A DNA stretch of 64,000 nt. Origin: Bostrychus sinensis (taxonomy: Eukaryota > Chordata > Actinopteri > Gobiiformes > Eleotridae). Shown piece after piece: positions 1 to 10,900 of the stretch. The position numbers and the translations under genes were made by a program. The stretch lies in NCBI GenBank assembly GCA_020698575.1, contig CM036245.1, positions 4,396,109 to 4,460,108 of the forward strand, written 5' to 3'. The notes under the pieces were generated by a model. That model was not told where the DNA came from and did no database searches. It saw only the letters and a program-made list of their open reading frames with translations. The first letter of the stretch is position 1; the number at the start of each line of letters is the position of its first letter.

Positions 1-34
1 AGCATAGCTATTAGCACCATGACGCTAATGGATA

Positions 35-884
35 CAGTTGAAAGAAAAAGTATCGGGACCCCTTGGAAATACTAGGATTTCTGCATGATTTGGTCATAAA
101 ATGTGATCTGATCTTCATCTACAGTAAGTCACAACAATAGACAAACACAGTCTGCTTAAACTAATGCTGCATAAAAAATGAATTTTTTTCCATGTTTTTA
201 TTGAGCATTTATGTAAACAATCACAGTACAGGGTAGAAAAAGTATTGGAACCCCTAGGCTAGTGACCTCTTCAAGAGCGAATTGGAGTTAGGTGTCAGCC
301 AACCTAGAGTCCAATCAATGTGAGCAGATTGGAGGAGTGGCTTAAAGTGGCCCTGATCAATAAAAAACATTTGAGTTTTGAGTTTTGAGTTTGCCATTCT
401 GAAGAAGTATTGCTTGATGTGAACCATGCCTCCCACAAAAGAGCTCTCAGATGATCTATGTGTAAGATTTGTTGACTTGCATAAAGCTGGAAAGGGTTAC
501 AAAAGTATCTCTAAGAGCATTGATGTTCATGAGTCCATGGTACGAGCGACTGCTGCTGCTCTCCCTAGGACTGGTCGTCCTGTAAAGATGACTGCAAGAG
601 CACAGTGTAGAATGCTCAGTGAGGTGAAGAAGAATCCTAGAGTGTCAGCTAAAGACTTACAGAAATCTCTGGCACATTCTAACATCTTTGTTGACAAATC
701 GACAATGGGTCAAATATTAAACAAGAATGGACTTCATGGAAGGACACCACGGAGGAAGCCAATTTTGTCCAAAAAAATATTGCTGCACGTTTAAAGTTTG
801 CAAAAGAGGTCCTAGATGGTCCAAAGCACTACTGGCAAAATATTCTGTGGACAGATGAAACCAAAGTTGAGTTGATCTCTTGAG
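35..884 (+). mobile_element. Tc1-like transposon, left part, in copy C intron 1
   Basis: Starts after a TA at 33-34. An outer direct repeat (AAAGAAAAAGTATCGGGACC, about 43-62) and a related inner repeat (TAGAAAAAGTATTGGAACCC, about 234-253) give the IR/DR arrangement of fish Tc1 elements. The open stretch 426-794 encodes an N-terminal helix-turn-helix transposase part (ELSDDLCVRFVDLHKAGKGY, SAKDLQKSL, LHGRTPRRKP). After a frameshift the DNA still encodes a WTDETKVE-like first catalytic Asp motif near 850-875, then similarity stops about 882, where copy B intron 1-like DNA begins. The rest of the element is missing. Confidence 0.75.
426..794 (+). pseudogene. Tc1 transposase N-terminal fragment
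   Basis: 122-residue open stretch with the paired helix-turn-helix DNA-binding region of Tc1 transposases (DLHKAGKGYKSISKSIDVHE; TARAQCRMLSEVKKNPRVS). The first half of the linker is shortened and the catalytic DDE domain is lost, so it cannot encode an active transposase. Confidence 0.75.
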
Positions 885-1429
885 AAGCTCTTGAGAAGGG
901 CAGCCCCTTAGCATGCAGTCTGTTTTTGAGGAGGAGACAACATTATAAGATGTTTAAAAAAGAGGAAAAGTCCATTTGGCAGAACTGAGGACCTTTAAAT
1001 AAATGTACTTGAGAAAATTAGTGGATGTAGTGCTGAGAAAGTAGTAAGAGTTCAAAAACTCAAAAGAGTTAAGAATATACTGTGGTGATGCTGCTCGGTC
1101 ACTCTGAAGTCTGTTCCATCAGCCGTTTATTTGGACCGAGGCAGGACACTTGTCTTAGATTAGAAGGAAGTGGCTTTGGAGGAAATGACTTTGAAGGGAC
1201 CTGGGCTTTGGGAAACACCCAGTCTCTCCTCAGAACCAGGGTCACAATATGACACGACGACACTGCTCCTGTCTGCTTCTCCAAACTGGGAGAGTGCTGC
1301 CTGTTTACTGTAGGGAATAGTACGTTACCATGACTAAGGTCTCACAGTGCCCCTTTTACCAAAAACCAGACTCTCTCTGATCTCTGCCATTTCAAAGTAA
1401 CACTTGAATATAATCTTCTCTGTACTCAC
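885..1429 (-). other. copy C intron 1, part
   Basis: Homologous to copy B intron 1 (about 41750-42299). The stretch 885-960 contains part of an interspersed repeat also seen at 41720-41860 and 33640-33800 (around GACAACATTATAA). Nothing coding is recognised. Confidence 0.6.
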
Positions 1430-1518
1430 GGTTCTGCAGTGGCTCTCTCGGTGCTCCTCAGACTCAGACACACAAACAGGAGCCATCTCCACCACGCGCT
1501 GGTCCCGGGACGTCCCAT
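1430..1518 (-). CDS. a2m: alpha-2-macroglobulin-like protein, copy C, exon 1 only (gene continues past left edge)
   Basis: First coding exon of a third tandem copy. It reads ATG at 1518 and encodes MGRPGTSAWWRWLLFVCLSL followed by RSTERATAE, then a donor GTGAGT at 1424-1429 with a two-base overhang. This matches exon 1 of copy B at 42300-42388 base for base as far as I can see, including flanking intron 1 and upstream DNA. The peptide has a basic N-terminus, a hydrophobic core and a small-residue cleavage region, as expected for a secretory signal. Intron 1 is homologous to copy B intron 1 back to about 885, where a Tc1 element breaks the similarity. Whether exon 2 onward is intact cannot be seen. 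Confidence 0.85.
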
Positions 1519-1690
1519 GTCAGACTGATACTGCTCTCAGGACCTACAGCCCCATATCCCGACTTTAACTCCTCCTCTGTTTACTTTGAAGATCAATACC
1601 TCTGTACAAAAACTCACAAAGCATTTCAAAATATTTGCACACATCTGGTGGGTGGAAGGTTTGGAGACGCATCTCTGAAATAATTTTCAC
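1519..1690 (-). promoter_or_regulatory. putative copy C promoter / 5' UTR with FOXA-like motif
   Basis: Homologous to the region upstream of copy B. The FOXA-like TGTTTAC core lies at 1578-1584 on the plus strand, about 60 bp before the ATG. A T-run and repeat-derived DNA begin beyond about 1700. Confidence 0.33.
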
Positions 1691-1899
1691 TTTCTGACAT
1701 AAAAATCTTTTTTTTTTTTTTTTTTTTTTTTCAATATTAGTGATTGTGGTAGTTGTAGAAGTAGTAGTAGTCATACACCCCGAATTCCGGGAATGTTGAG
1801 CGAATATTTTATTCTCAATAGAACATAGATAACATAAAATGTTTACACTGAGAGATTTTACACTTTTATTACAAAATGAGCTCATTTCAAATGTGATGC

Positions 1900-2400
1900 C
1901 TACATGTCTCAGTTGGGACAGGGGCAGGTTTACCATGGGGCAGCATCTCCTCTTCCTTTCAAAACAGTTTGAAGATGTCTGGGCATCGAAGTTATGAGTT
2001 TCTGGAGTTTTGGTGTTGGAATGTGGTCCCATTCTTGCTTGATATAAGTTTCCAGATGCTGAGGAGTTTGTGGTCATCGTTAATGTATTTTTTGTTTAAT
2101 GATGTGCCAGACGCTCTCTATAGGTAACAGATCTGGACTACAGGGCAATTCAGAATGATCTACGAAAAAGCTCTGCTGTTGTAACAGCTGCAGTCTGTGG
2201 TTTTGTATTATCCTGCTGAAATACACAAGGCCTTCCCTGAAATAGATGTGATCTGGAGAGGAGCATAACCCCTAAAACCTTTATAAACCTTTCAGCATTC
2301 ATAGTTCCTTCCAAAACACACAGCGGCCCATCCCGTCTGCACTTGTGTTTACCCACAATGGTTTCTGGAAGGATTCCTGGGTCCATTTAGTAAAGTCATT
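1900..2400 (-). pseudogene. Tc/mariner-type transposase fragment in the B-C spacer
   Basis: Minus-strand translation 2150-2386 contains LEGTMNAERFIKVL, LFQGRPCVFQQDNTKPQTA and AVTTAELF, the block around the second catalytic Asp of Tc1-like DDE transposases (FQQDN-KPH-A). Homologous debris lies in the A-B spacer (42770-43060), so the insertion is older than the duplication separating these spacers. Decayed and truncated. Confidence 0.7.
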
Positions 2401-2515
2401 GACACAATCATGAAGAGTGATGTTGGGCCCCTGTGGGCCCCAAGACCACGGGCCCCAATAAAGGTCTGGGGCCTTGTTCCAGTTTCTCTGAATCTGAAGA
2501 CCATGTTCTGCTCTG

Positions 2516-3572
2516 CATATTGATATCATGAAATGTTTGTGAGGCTCATACTTACTCCATGTTACTTGAACTATGTACTTACATAGTAATTTGAAGCTTG
2601 AAGATGGAGCGTATAGGAGCCCCTCATGTTGAGCTAAATTTGAACTCAGCCATACCTTGAGGTCCCATTTCAAGCTATAGTTAACTGTTGTTTGTGATTG
2701 GCTCCTGGCTGCGCTCCCATCTTGCCTTTTTAGTACCTCTGCAACTTGGTTTTGTCAGTTCTAAAGTTATTTCCTCAAAACAATTGGCTCGTGGCCCTGC
2801 TCCAACATGGACTTTTCAGTAAAAAAGGTGTTCTCCCTTATGTTGATTGGTTTATAACTATGCTGTGGAAGCTAATTAAACCTTTGTGAGCCGACCCTGC
2901 GTGGTCGGAGAGTTGTCTCTTGCTTGTGAGATGATTGTTCGAGCCTGAGCTCAGAATAAACCATTCCTCCTCAACCCTCTCAAAATGCGTGATAACAAGT
3001 GGCGTCACGAACAGGATTCTACTGGGGGCACAGGTAGGCAGAATTTATTATTATTATCATTATGAATTTTTTCTGCAAGTGCTAGGTAGAATATAATATG
3101 CACCTAGGGAGGACAATACGTAAAGGTATAGTATAGTTAAATGCTGTCATTTGGAAAGAACTTGGTAAGCGGATAGGTTAGGGCAATACCCTGGTTCTCT
3201 ACTGGGGCTGGACCTGATTAGATTAAATACCTAGGGACAGGATTAAAGTAGTCCTGAGGCTGGACCTGTTTATTTCTGGGGATAGGACCTGAATGAGTTT
3301 ATCCATACCAGAAGGTTCTGGATGGTTGTTTACCCAGACTGCAGTTACTGGGGGGACCCTGAGATCAGGAGCAAGTCCTGACAGGGTGGGTTCCCGGGTC
3401 ATAACTATGCTGTGGAAGCTACTTAAACCTTTGTGAGCTGACCCTGCATGGTCGGAGAGTTGTCTCTTGCTTGTGAGATGATTGTCTGAACCTGAGCTCA
3501 GAATAAACCTGCCTGAATCTTTTTCTACCTCGGCCTCGTTCCTCCTCAGCCCTCTCAATCTGCGTGATAACA
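2516..3572 (+). mobile_element. degenerate LTR retroelement remnant (5' LTR, primer-binding site, partial 3' LTR)
   Basis: Absent from the otherwise collinear A-B spacer (junction near 43097). Two related blocks, 2854-2997 and 3399-3572, share ATAACTATGCTGTGGAAGCT, a GTCGGAGAGTTGTCTCTTGC segment, AATAAA (2955-2960; 3502-3507) and the end GATAACA. A TATA-like TTATAA lies at 2852-2857. Two bases after the first block, TGGCGTCACGAACAGGAT (3000-3017) looks like a tRNA primer-binding site. Only about 400 bp of internal DNA remain with no gag, pol or env, and the second LTR lacks its U3. No clear target duplication was seen. The superfamily (Gypsy or ERV) is uncertain. Confidence 0.65.
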
Positions 3573-3772
3573 TAGATGATGCGATCGGCAAAGCCTTTGA
3601 GGAACATTGTTTTTAAAATATTCCACAGCCATTTGTTGCACCTGTCTCAACTATTTAGAGGCCTGTATCATGCCAACCCAGACAACCATTCACTCTCACA
3701 TTCATTCTCTAAGGGACGTTTAGAGACACTCATTGTCTCACATTTATTCTGGAATATTTCATTTATTTGTAA

Positions 3773-3778
3773 TTTATT
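3773..3778 (-). terminator. polyadenylation signal AATAAA, copy B
   Basis: AATAAA on the minus strand 33 nt after the stop codon; a second AATAAA lies slightly further on (about 3762-3767). A signal in the corresponding place follows copy A. Confidence 0.6.
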
Positions 3779-3810
3779 TTACAAACATTTGTATTTTGTG
3801 TTCTGTTTCT

Positions 3811-4994
3811 TCACTGAGCGGCTGCAGCACACGGAGAGGTGTACTCTGTCTCGGCCTGGTCACCTGTGGGCAACAAAAGTACATGAAACATTACTTCTAC
3901 CCTGTTAAAAGCATGTAAATGTTGAAGTATTTAAGTATTTGTGGTACTTGGTTGGTAGTAGTCATAGATTTTGACCACAGCAGGCTTCAGGTTCTGTATG
4001 ACCATCTCCTGTTCGAGCCTCAGATCGTAGGACACAGTGTGGTCCTTTGCTAACTGCATTCAGAAACACAAGAATTAAACTGAATAAAAAATTCTCCTTT
4101 AGTCTGTTGGGCCCCATTTTATCCCATCTCATTTTATTTCACCCACTTTTTACTGAACCAAAGTTATTTTTTAAACTATTTCACTTTCACCTTTATGGCA
4201 CATGTATTAAAAAAAAAAATATAGAGAGATTTTTATAAAAATAAATATAGTGTATAAAATGCTACACTTTAATTAACATACACAAATTAACTTTTCTACT
4301 TCAAAATGTTATTAACCAAATTTTATGTATAAAATTTTACGTATTTTTTGTGATCATCTGTTAAAAATTAAGACGTTTTTGGTTGAATTGTGGCTAACGT
4401 TTGAGCACGTACCAAAATAAACTGAACACACAGGAACACAGATCATATTCTCGCTCACCTCTCGGATGTAAATCAGAACATGGTCGTCCTTCTGCTCCAC
4501 TCGATCCACCAGAGGCTCAGACTCCAGCTGCAACAACACACAATACAGAAAAAAGTTGTCTAAGGACCACACTGCACCAACGGCTTCTCTGACCACCAGT
4601 AATAGTAACACTAGTAGTAGCTGGAGTTGTAATAGTATCAGTAGTAGTTCCAGTAGTAGTAGTAATATCAGTAGTAACTTACATTCTTCAGAGAGCTTTG
4701 GTCTGGTGTGAACCCTGAGAGCACTTTGACGTCCAGGATCACCATGTTAGTGCTGTTCTGCTCTCCGAAGTAACTGAAGGGAAATCAACAACACGTTAAC
4801 ACGTCTACTCTGATAATTATACTTATATACAGTATATACCTATGTATACTTGTTATAAAAGAGCTGGAGTCTTACTGTGACGTGAGGTTGAGTCTGAGCA
4901 CAGGCCTCTGACTCTCACAGTCCATCTGACCTTTGACCTCCACCCTCAGAGTGTTGACCTCTTTGGGCGTCGGGACGTTGTAGTGAAGAGAAAT
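3811..4994 (-). CDS. a2m: copy B exons 31-35: receptor-binding domain and C-terminus
   Basis: Exons 4876-4994, 4683-4773, 4459-4527, 3948-4053 and 3811-3863 encode the C-terminal domain exposed after protease trapping and recognised in mammals by LRP1. Visible motifs are NMVILDVKVLSGF, DDHVLIYIRE, NLKPAVVKIYDYY and the terminal TSPCAAAAQ. By ungapped alignment to the mammalian domain, the first of the two lysines important for receptor binding is Gln here and the second is Lys. Stop codon TGA is at 3811-3813; AATAAA on the minus strand at 3773-3778 is a plausible polyadenylation signal. Confidence 0.88.
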
Positions 4995-7900
4995 CTGGAC
5001 AAGAACAAGAATCATTTATGTGAGCAATATCAGAGATTTTAACAGATCTGACGAGTACTGTAAAGTACTGTTACTTCAAAACCCTTTCACTAAAGTAGAA
5101 GTAAAAATACTCAATTACACATGACTAAAGTAAAAGATATTGAGTGCAGAGGTTGGCAGAGCAGCCAAATACTGTTCTCAAGTAAGAATACTGTTACTGC
5201 AAAATAATAATAGTCAAGTAGAAGTGAAAGTATGTTGTGATAAAACTACTCTTAGAAGTGCATTTTCTCGGAAAAAAGTTGTAAATGTAACAGTATAAAC
5301 AGTTCATTAATACACATCTCTGATTAGTATAAAGTATTGTTAAAAAGTAAAGTATTATTGTTGATACTGGTGCTGGGCGATATGACGATACATATCGTGG
5401 GGAGGATAGAAAAATGTCTATCGTGCCATTTCTCTTCTATAGTTTCTAACCTAATTTTATCAATTATTACAGCAAATATATCATTAAATAGCCTGCGACA
5501 GTGTTGTCTTGTCACTATGCATACTCTAAGTTTATATAGGTGAAAATGAAGAATAAAAAAGACATTTTTCGCAAAGAAACTCCGTCTTGTGGTTTTGCGA
5601 CATGACGCTGCTTTACTTTGATTCTCATGCGGGTTTGCGACATGCTTTACGTTACTTAACTCATGAGTGCTGAACGATGGACAAGCAACAGGTTGAAGTT
5701 TCATGCCTGGAGTTGCAACAGACAGAGACAGCTACGCAGGCAGCCCAAGAAGAAGCACTTTTACTGAAAAGAGGGGGTACGTCTGTGATTTGGTTACATT
5801 TTGGGTTCAAGAGGTCCGACACGGAGCAGAAGACAGCCATATGCAAACTAGGCTGCAAGACTATTCCCGCACCCGATGCCAACACAACAAACCTCTTCTA
5901 TCACCAAAAGAAGGTCCACAAAAAGAATACATAAGAATCAAAAGGCATGGCTCCCGTGTATGTAGTTGAGAAGGACAACTTTCGAGACCTCGTCAAAGTC
6001 CTTGATCAGAGATACATTATGCCGGGTCGTAAGCACTTCAGTAAAGTCAAGTTGCCTCGCTTATATGACGCATGCCGGGCCAAAGTAGAGAAGGATGTTT
6101 GCAGTGTGGTGCATTATGCCTTGACTACTGACCTGTGGACGAGCAGAGCTACGCAGCCCTACATGAGCATAACCATCCATTTCATCAGCAAAGACTGGAG
6201 CCTCTGTGCTTGCTGTTTACAGACTGTGTACTTTCCAGATGACCACACAGGAGTCATGTTAGCCCAAGGTATGAGTCTGCCATTGCTACATATTTATTCT
6301 ATTTATAATTATTTTACTAACGTGCATATATATATTATGCACGTTAGTAAAACAATTATATATTACTGTTCAAACTTTTCAGAGAATGACTTAAAACATA
6401 CTTTATTGTGGTATATTGTGACTTGTGAAATAAAATAATCCATATCATGATTTATGATTTTTTTCCTTATCGCCCAGCACTAGTTGATACCACTCTTACT
6501 GTTTGTACGTGTACTGCATTTCCAGTAACATAAAATAACTGCAGGATCCCATTGGCACATTCATGTTTGTCATGTCAAACTGACCTGCACAGAGGCACAC
6601 ATGCTGCCCGTCACCTCCAGGCTGTACTTCCCTGTACCGCCCCCCAGTGGTTTCTCCTGGTACAGCAGCTTGTTGCTCTGGTCCACGTGGAAGGACAGAG
6701 ACCCGCTCGGAGACTGGACCAAGACCGAGCTGGACCCATCAGGACTGAAGACCAGAGTGGAGTACAGAGCCAGGGCCTGGAGCGCCACCACCGTGTCCTA
6801 CAACAATACAAGAATATCACTACTACTACTACTTCTACTATTACTGTCACTAAGGGTCCGTTTACATGACAACTCTGGCCAGGAAAATGCAAAAGTCCTG
6901 CTGTCTCCAATTCACATTTACACGAAAATGCTGAGGTGTGAAAAAAAAAAACGAGTTATTGTGATCAAACTGTAGTACCTGTATTTGTCCAGCAAATGGC
7001 GCTGTGGGCCCTGCAAATGTCCCTCACCACTCAGAGTAAACAGCAGAGGAAATCATAGTTCCATCTGCAACTTCACAACTACTTATGGATCTTGTGGAGC
7101 CATTCTAGGGTTTGTTGTTCCGGGCCTCATGGTCAGCAGGGCCTAGAAATGGTTCCACTTCTTATATTTTCTATTATAATGGGCCCATGTGAAGCATGTC
7201 AGCGGGCCAGACTGCTACTGCACTACAACCACTACTACTGCTACTACTACTACTGTTGTCACTACTAGAGAGCTGCAAGACAGGAAGCCTAGAGGAAGAT
7301 CAAAGAGGACGTTTACGGATATAGTGAAAGAGGACAGGGAGTTAGTTGTCTCCTACCATAATTTTGCAGATAACTCAGATTTACATCTCACTGACAGCAG
7401 GTGAATATGGACCTGTGGATTCACTCTGTCACTGCATCCAACAGATGAATGAGTGGATGAGAAACAACTTTCTCCAGCTTAACTCAGACAAGACTGAAAT
7501 AATCATCTTTGGCCACAGAAACAGAGAGAGAGTGTTTGTAGTCACCTCGAGTCTCTTTCACTAAAATCTACAGTCAGGTTAGAAATCTCGTGGTAATCAT
7601 GGACTCAGATTTGAACTTCAGCAGTTGTATTAACCCTCCTACACTCCTAAGACATTTTTTTTATGACTAGAATTTTATTGATTTTTTCACAATAAGAACA
7701 GCACAACCAACAATGCATGATATGCAATACAAGAAAAAAGCAGACACACACAAAAAAAAAAAAAGTCAGTGTGAGTCACCCAGCGAGGGGAACAAGTATA
7801 CACAAAATAAATACAGTCTAACCACACACATAAAAAAAAGAACAAATAAGTAAAATTAAAGGAAAAAAAATCATGAATTACTAAGTTGTCCCACTTAAGC

Positions 7901-10900
7901 TAGTGAGATATGCGTCCCACTTCAGATGGAAACTATCCATCCATTTTATCTATCAACTTGTACGATAGGCATTCCAATGCAGCTAATTTGCCAAGATGGT
8001 TATGTCATAAAGAGATAGGGGGAGCTAAGTGGGATTTCCACTGAGAAACAATAAGTTTACGGCCCACCATTAATGCTGTTTGGACCCATTCAGCATCATT
8101 TGAGGGTAGACTGTCAAGAAAAGATGGGTCTCCCAAAATAAAGAGCCCCTGAGAGAGGGGTATATTGTGCTTAACAATCTGTGTGACATACCGATGGATT
8201 TCCACCCAGAAGCTCTGAACTTCAGGGCAACTCCAAAGCATGTGGACGAATGTGCCCTCATCTAACCCACATCTCCAGCAAACTCCGGACTGAGCAAGTT
8301 TCACCCTGTATAATTTATAAGGCGTCCAATAAAGTCTGTTTAGAATTTTGAATTGAATAAGTCTTGTTCTAAGCTCTCTCAAAATGTTTAAAATATTTTT
8401 TAAAAATTCTGGCCCACTCAGAGTCAGTAAAATGTAGATTGAGATCCTTCTCCCAGGCCAGTTTAAGGGTTGGAGGCCCCTTATCAGAGCTCTTAAGGAG
8501 CATTGAATAATAAATTGAGGCCTTATAGCCTTTGCCAAGGACCTCTACTGCATGGGAGAGCCAGTCTACATCAGTGGGAGCGGATGTCAGTGAACCAAAG
8601 GTATGACTCAGCAGATGTCGAAGCTGTAAGTATCTCCAAAATTGGTTCTGGGGAAGCTGGTACTGGACTTTGAGGTCGCTGAAAGATTTAATAGCACCCC
8701 CTTCATACAGATCTCTCTACATTAAAATGCCCTTTCTCACCCAAAGACCCCAAACAAATGGGATTTGTCAATGCACAAACTTGGATTAAGCCAAATTGAT
8801 GCCATGGTATGAAGGTGCGAATGAAAACCCAGTATAGTAGCAATTCTCTTCCAAACCGACTGTAAAAATTAAACAATAGGGTGGGTTTGAGTACTAGAAG
8901 AGAGTTTAGTAGTGATAAGGTGTAGTGGGGTAAATGGGCTGCATAACTGACTCTCAAGATTATACCAAGGGGGAGCTCTTTCAGGAGGCAGTGACCAGTG
9001 AATGATATGTCTGAGACTAAAAGCAAGATGGTAAAGAGGTAAGTTTTTAGTTTAAGTCTGGGGCGTTTGCCGTTCCACAAAAAGTTATTGCACAGTCTAA
9101 CAAATTGGCAAAAATAGCCCACAGGTATCCTTAAGGGGAGGGCTTGCAACAAATAGTTGAATATCGGGGCACAAATCATCTTAATTACATTAACCTTTCC
9201 CCAAAAAGACAAAAATAAGGGGGACCACCGATCTATATCCATTTTAAATCTGTCTATTAAGGGCTCAAAACTCACCCGAATCAAATCTGACAATGAGTGG
9301 GGGAATCTAATGCCAAGATATTTGATTCCTGACTGAGGCCAGCAGAAGTCGCCAGGTAGGAACAAAGTCTTGGGACAATAAGGTGTCAAAGGGAGGGCCT
9401 CGGATTTTGCCCAGTTAACTCTGTAACCAGACAGGTGAGAAAACTGGTCAATGATTCTAAAAAGAGCAGGGATGGATTGCTGTGGTTGTGTGACCACTAC
9501 CATAGCGTCATCAGCATATAACATCAACTTATGGGTGCTGCCATATGCACACCAACCAGGGAAATCAGGGTCTTTGCGAATAAAGGCTGCAAGAGGTTCC
9601 AACACTAGAGCAAAAAGCAGAGGGCTTAATGGACAACCCTGTCTAGTCCCCCTAAAAAAGCCTAAAGGGTTGTGAAATAAGACGATTTGCGGTTACAGAG
9701 GCTGTGGGATTGTTGTAGAGGAAGTTGACTCAAGAAATAAATTTTACACCAAAACCAAAGGCCTCCAGGGTAGAAAACAGAAATTGCCACTCTACCCTGT
9801 CAAACGCCTTTTCAGCGTCCAGGGAGACGGCTGCCGCTGGAGAGGCGTCTTTTAGGGAGGCATCATTTTGAATGGCCCACATAATATCAATCAAGCATCG
9901 AACATTATCAGCAGAGCAACGGGTTCGAATAAAGCCCACCTGATCAGGATGTACTAGAGTAGTCATAACCTTGTCCAGTCTCGTTGCCAGAATTTTGGAT
10001 AAGATTTTGCAGTCACAATTAATCAGACTAATTGGCCTATAGTTCTTGCACTCTAGAGGATCTTTATCACTCTTTAAGATAAGAGAAATCAGGGCCTCTG
10101 TTAGCGTTGGAGGGAGGCACCCCTGATCCAGGGACTCAGCGTATAACTAGAGGAGCAAGGGGGAAAGCTCCTCAATAAAGGCCTTAAAAAATTCGGCAGT
10201 GCCTGGTGCCTTACCGGATGGGAGTCCTTTATTTACCTTTGCAATCTCCTCCTTGGTAATAGGAGCATCCATTGAGTCCACCTGTTCACTGGACAGGGAA
10301 GGCAGAGAGAGAGAGAGGATAAGAAATTATAGATCTCAGAACCATTTGCCTTCATTTCAGATGAGTAGAGACTAACATAGTAGTCCCTAAATGCATTACT
10401 GATCTCATTGGGGTCAGACACTAAAGCACCATGCTGCATCCTAATGGCTGGAATAGCACTCTGAGCTTCTTTGATTTTAACGAATCTAGCTAGCATCTTT
10501 CCAGCTTTATCTCCCTCTTCAAACTGTTTGTGCCTAAGACGAAATAGGGAAAATTTAGCTTTCTGTGTCAGAATCATATTAAATTCATATTTGTTTTACC
10601 AAAGAGGCTAAATTAGCCGGGCTCATGTTCTGCTTGAATATAGTCTCTGCAATAGCAATCTTACTCTCTACGTCAAATTTTTTTGCAATGTTAGATCTTT
10701 TCTTAAAAGAGGCATACTGTATAATATGACCTCTAATAAATGCCTTGAAAGCCTCCCAAGCCACACCAACAGAGGGAGCTGATGCCCAATTTGTTTCCAA
10801 GTAAAGACTGATTTCTGACTTCAAAGAGGATACAAAATCAGGACTGGAAAGTAGACTTGAATTAAGCCTCCACCTGGAAAATTTAGAAAATTATAGGGTG

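Noticed and set aside
1565..2077. 170-codon minus-strand open stretch upstream of copy C
   Set aside because: Runs through a T/A homopolymer and repeat debris; no domain, and the homologous stretch upstream of copy B has a different reading frame structure.
3223..3591. Two overlapping minus-strand open stretches in the B-C spacer
   Set aside because: They lie inside the LTR remnant, show no gag, pol or env motif, and run opposite to the element's transcription.
6312..6352. Short perfect palindrome (TTTTACTAACGTGCAT and inverse)
   Set aside because: Lies inside the hAT element and is short and AT-rich; listed only as part of that element.
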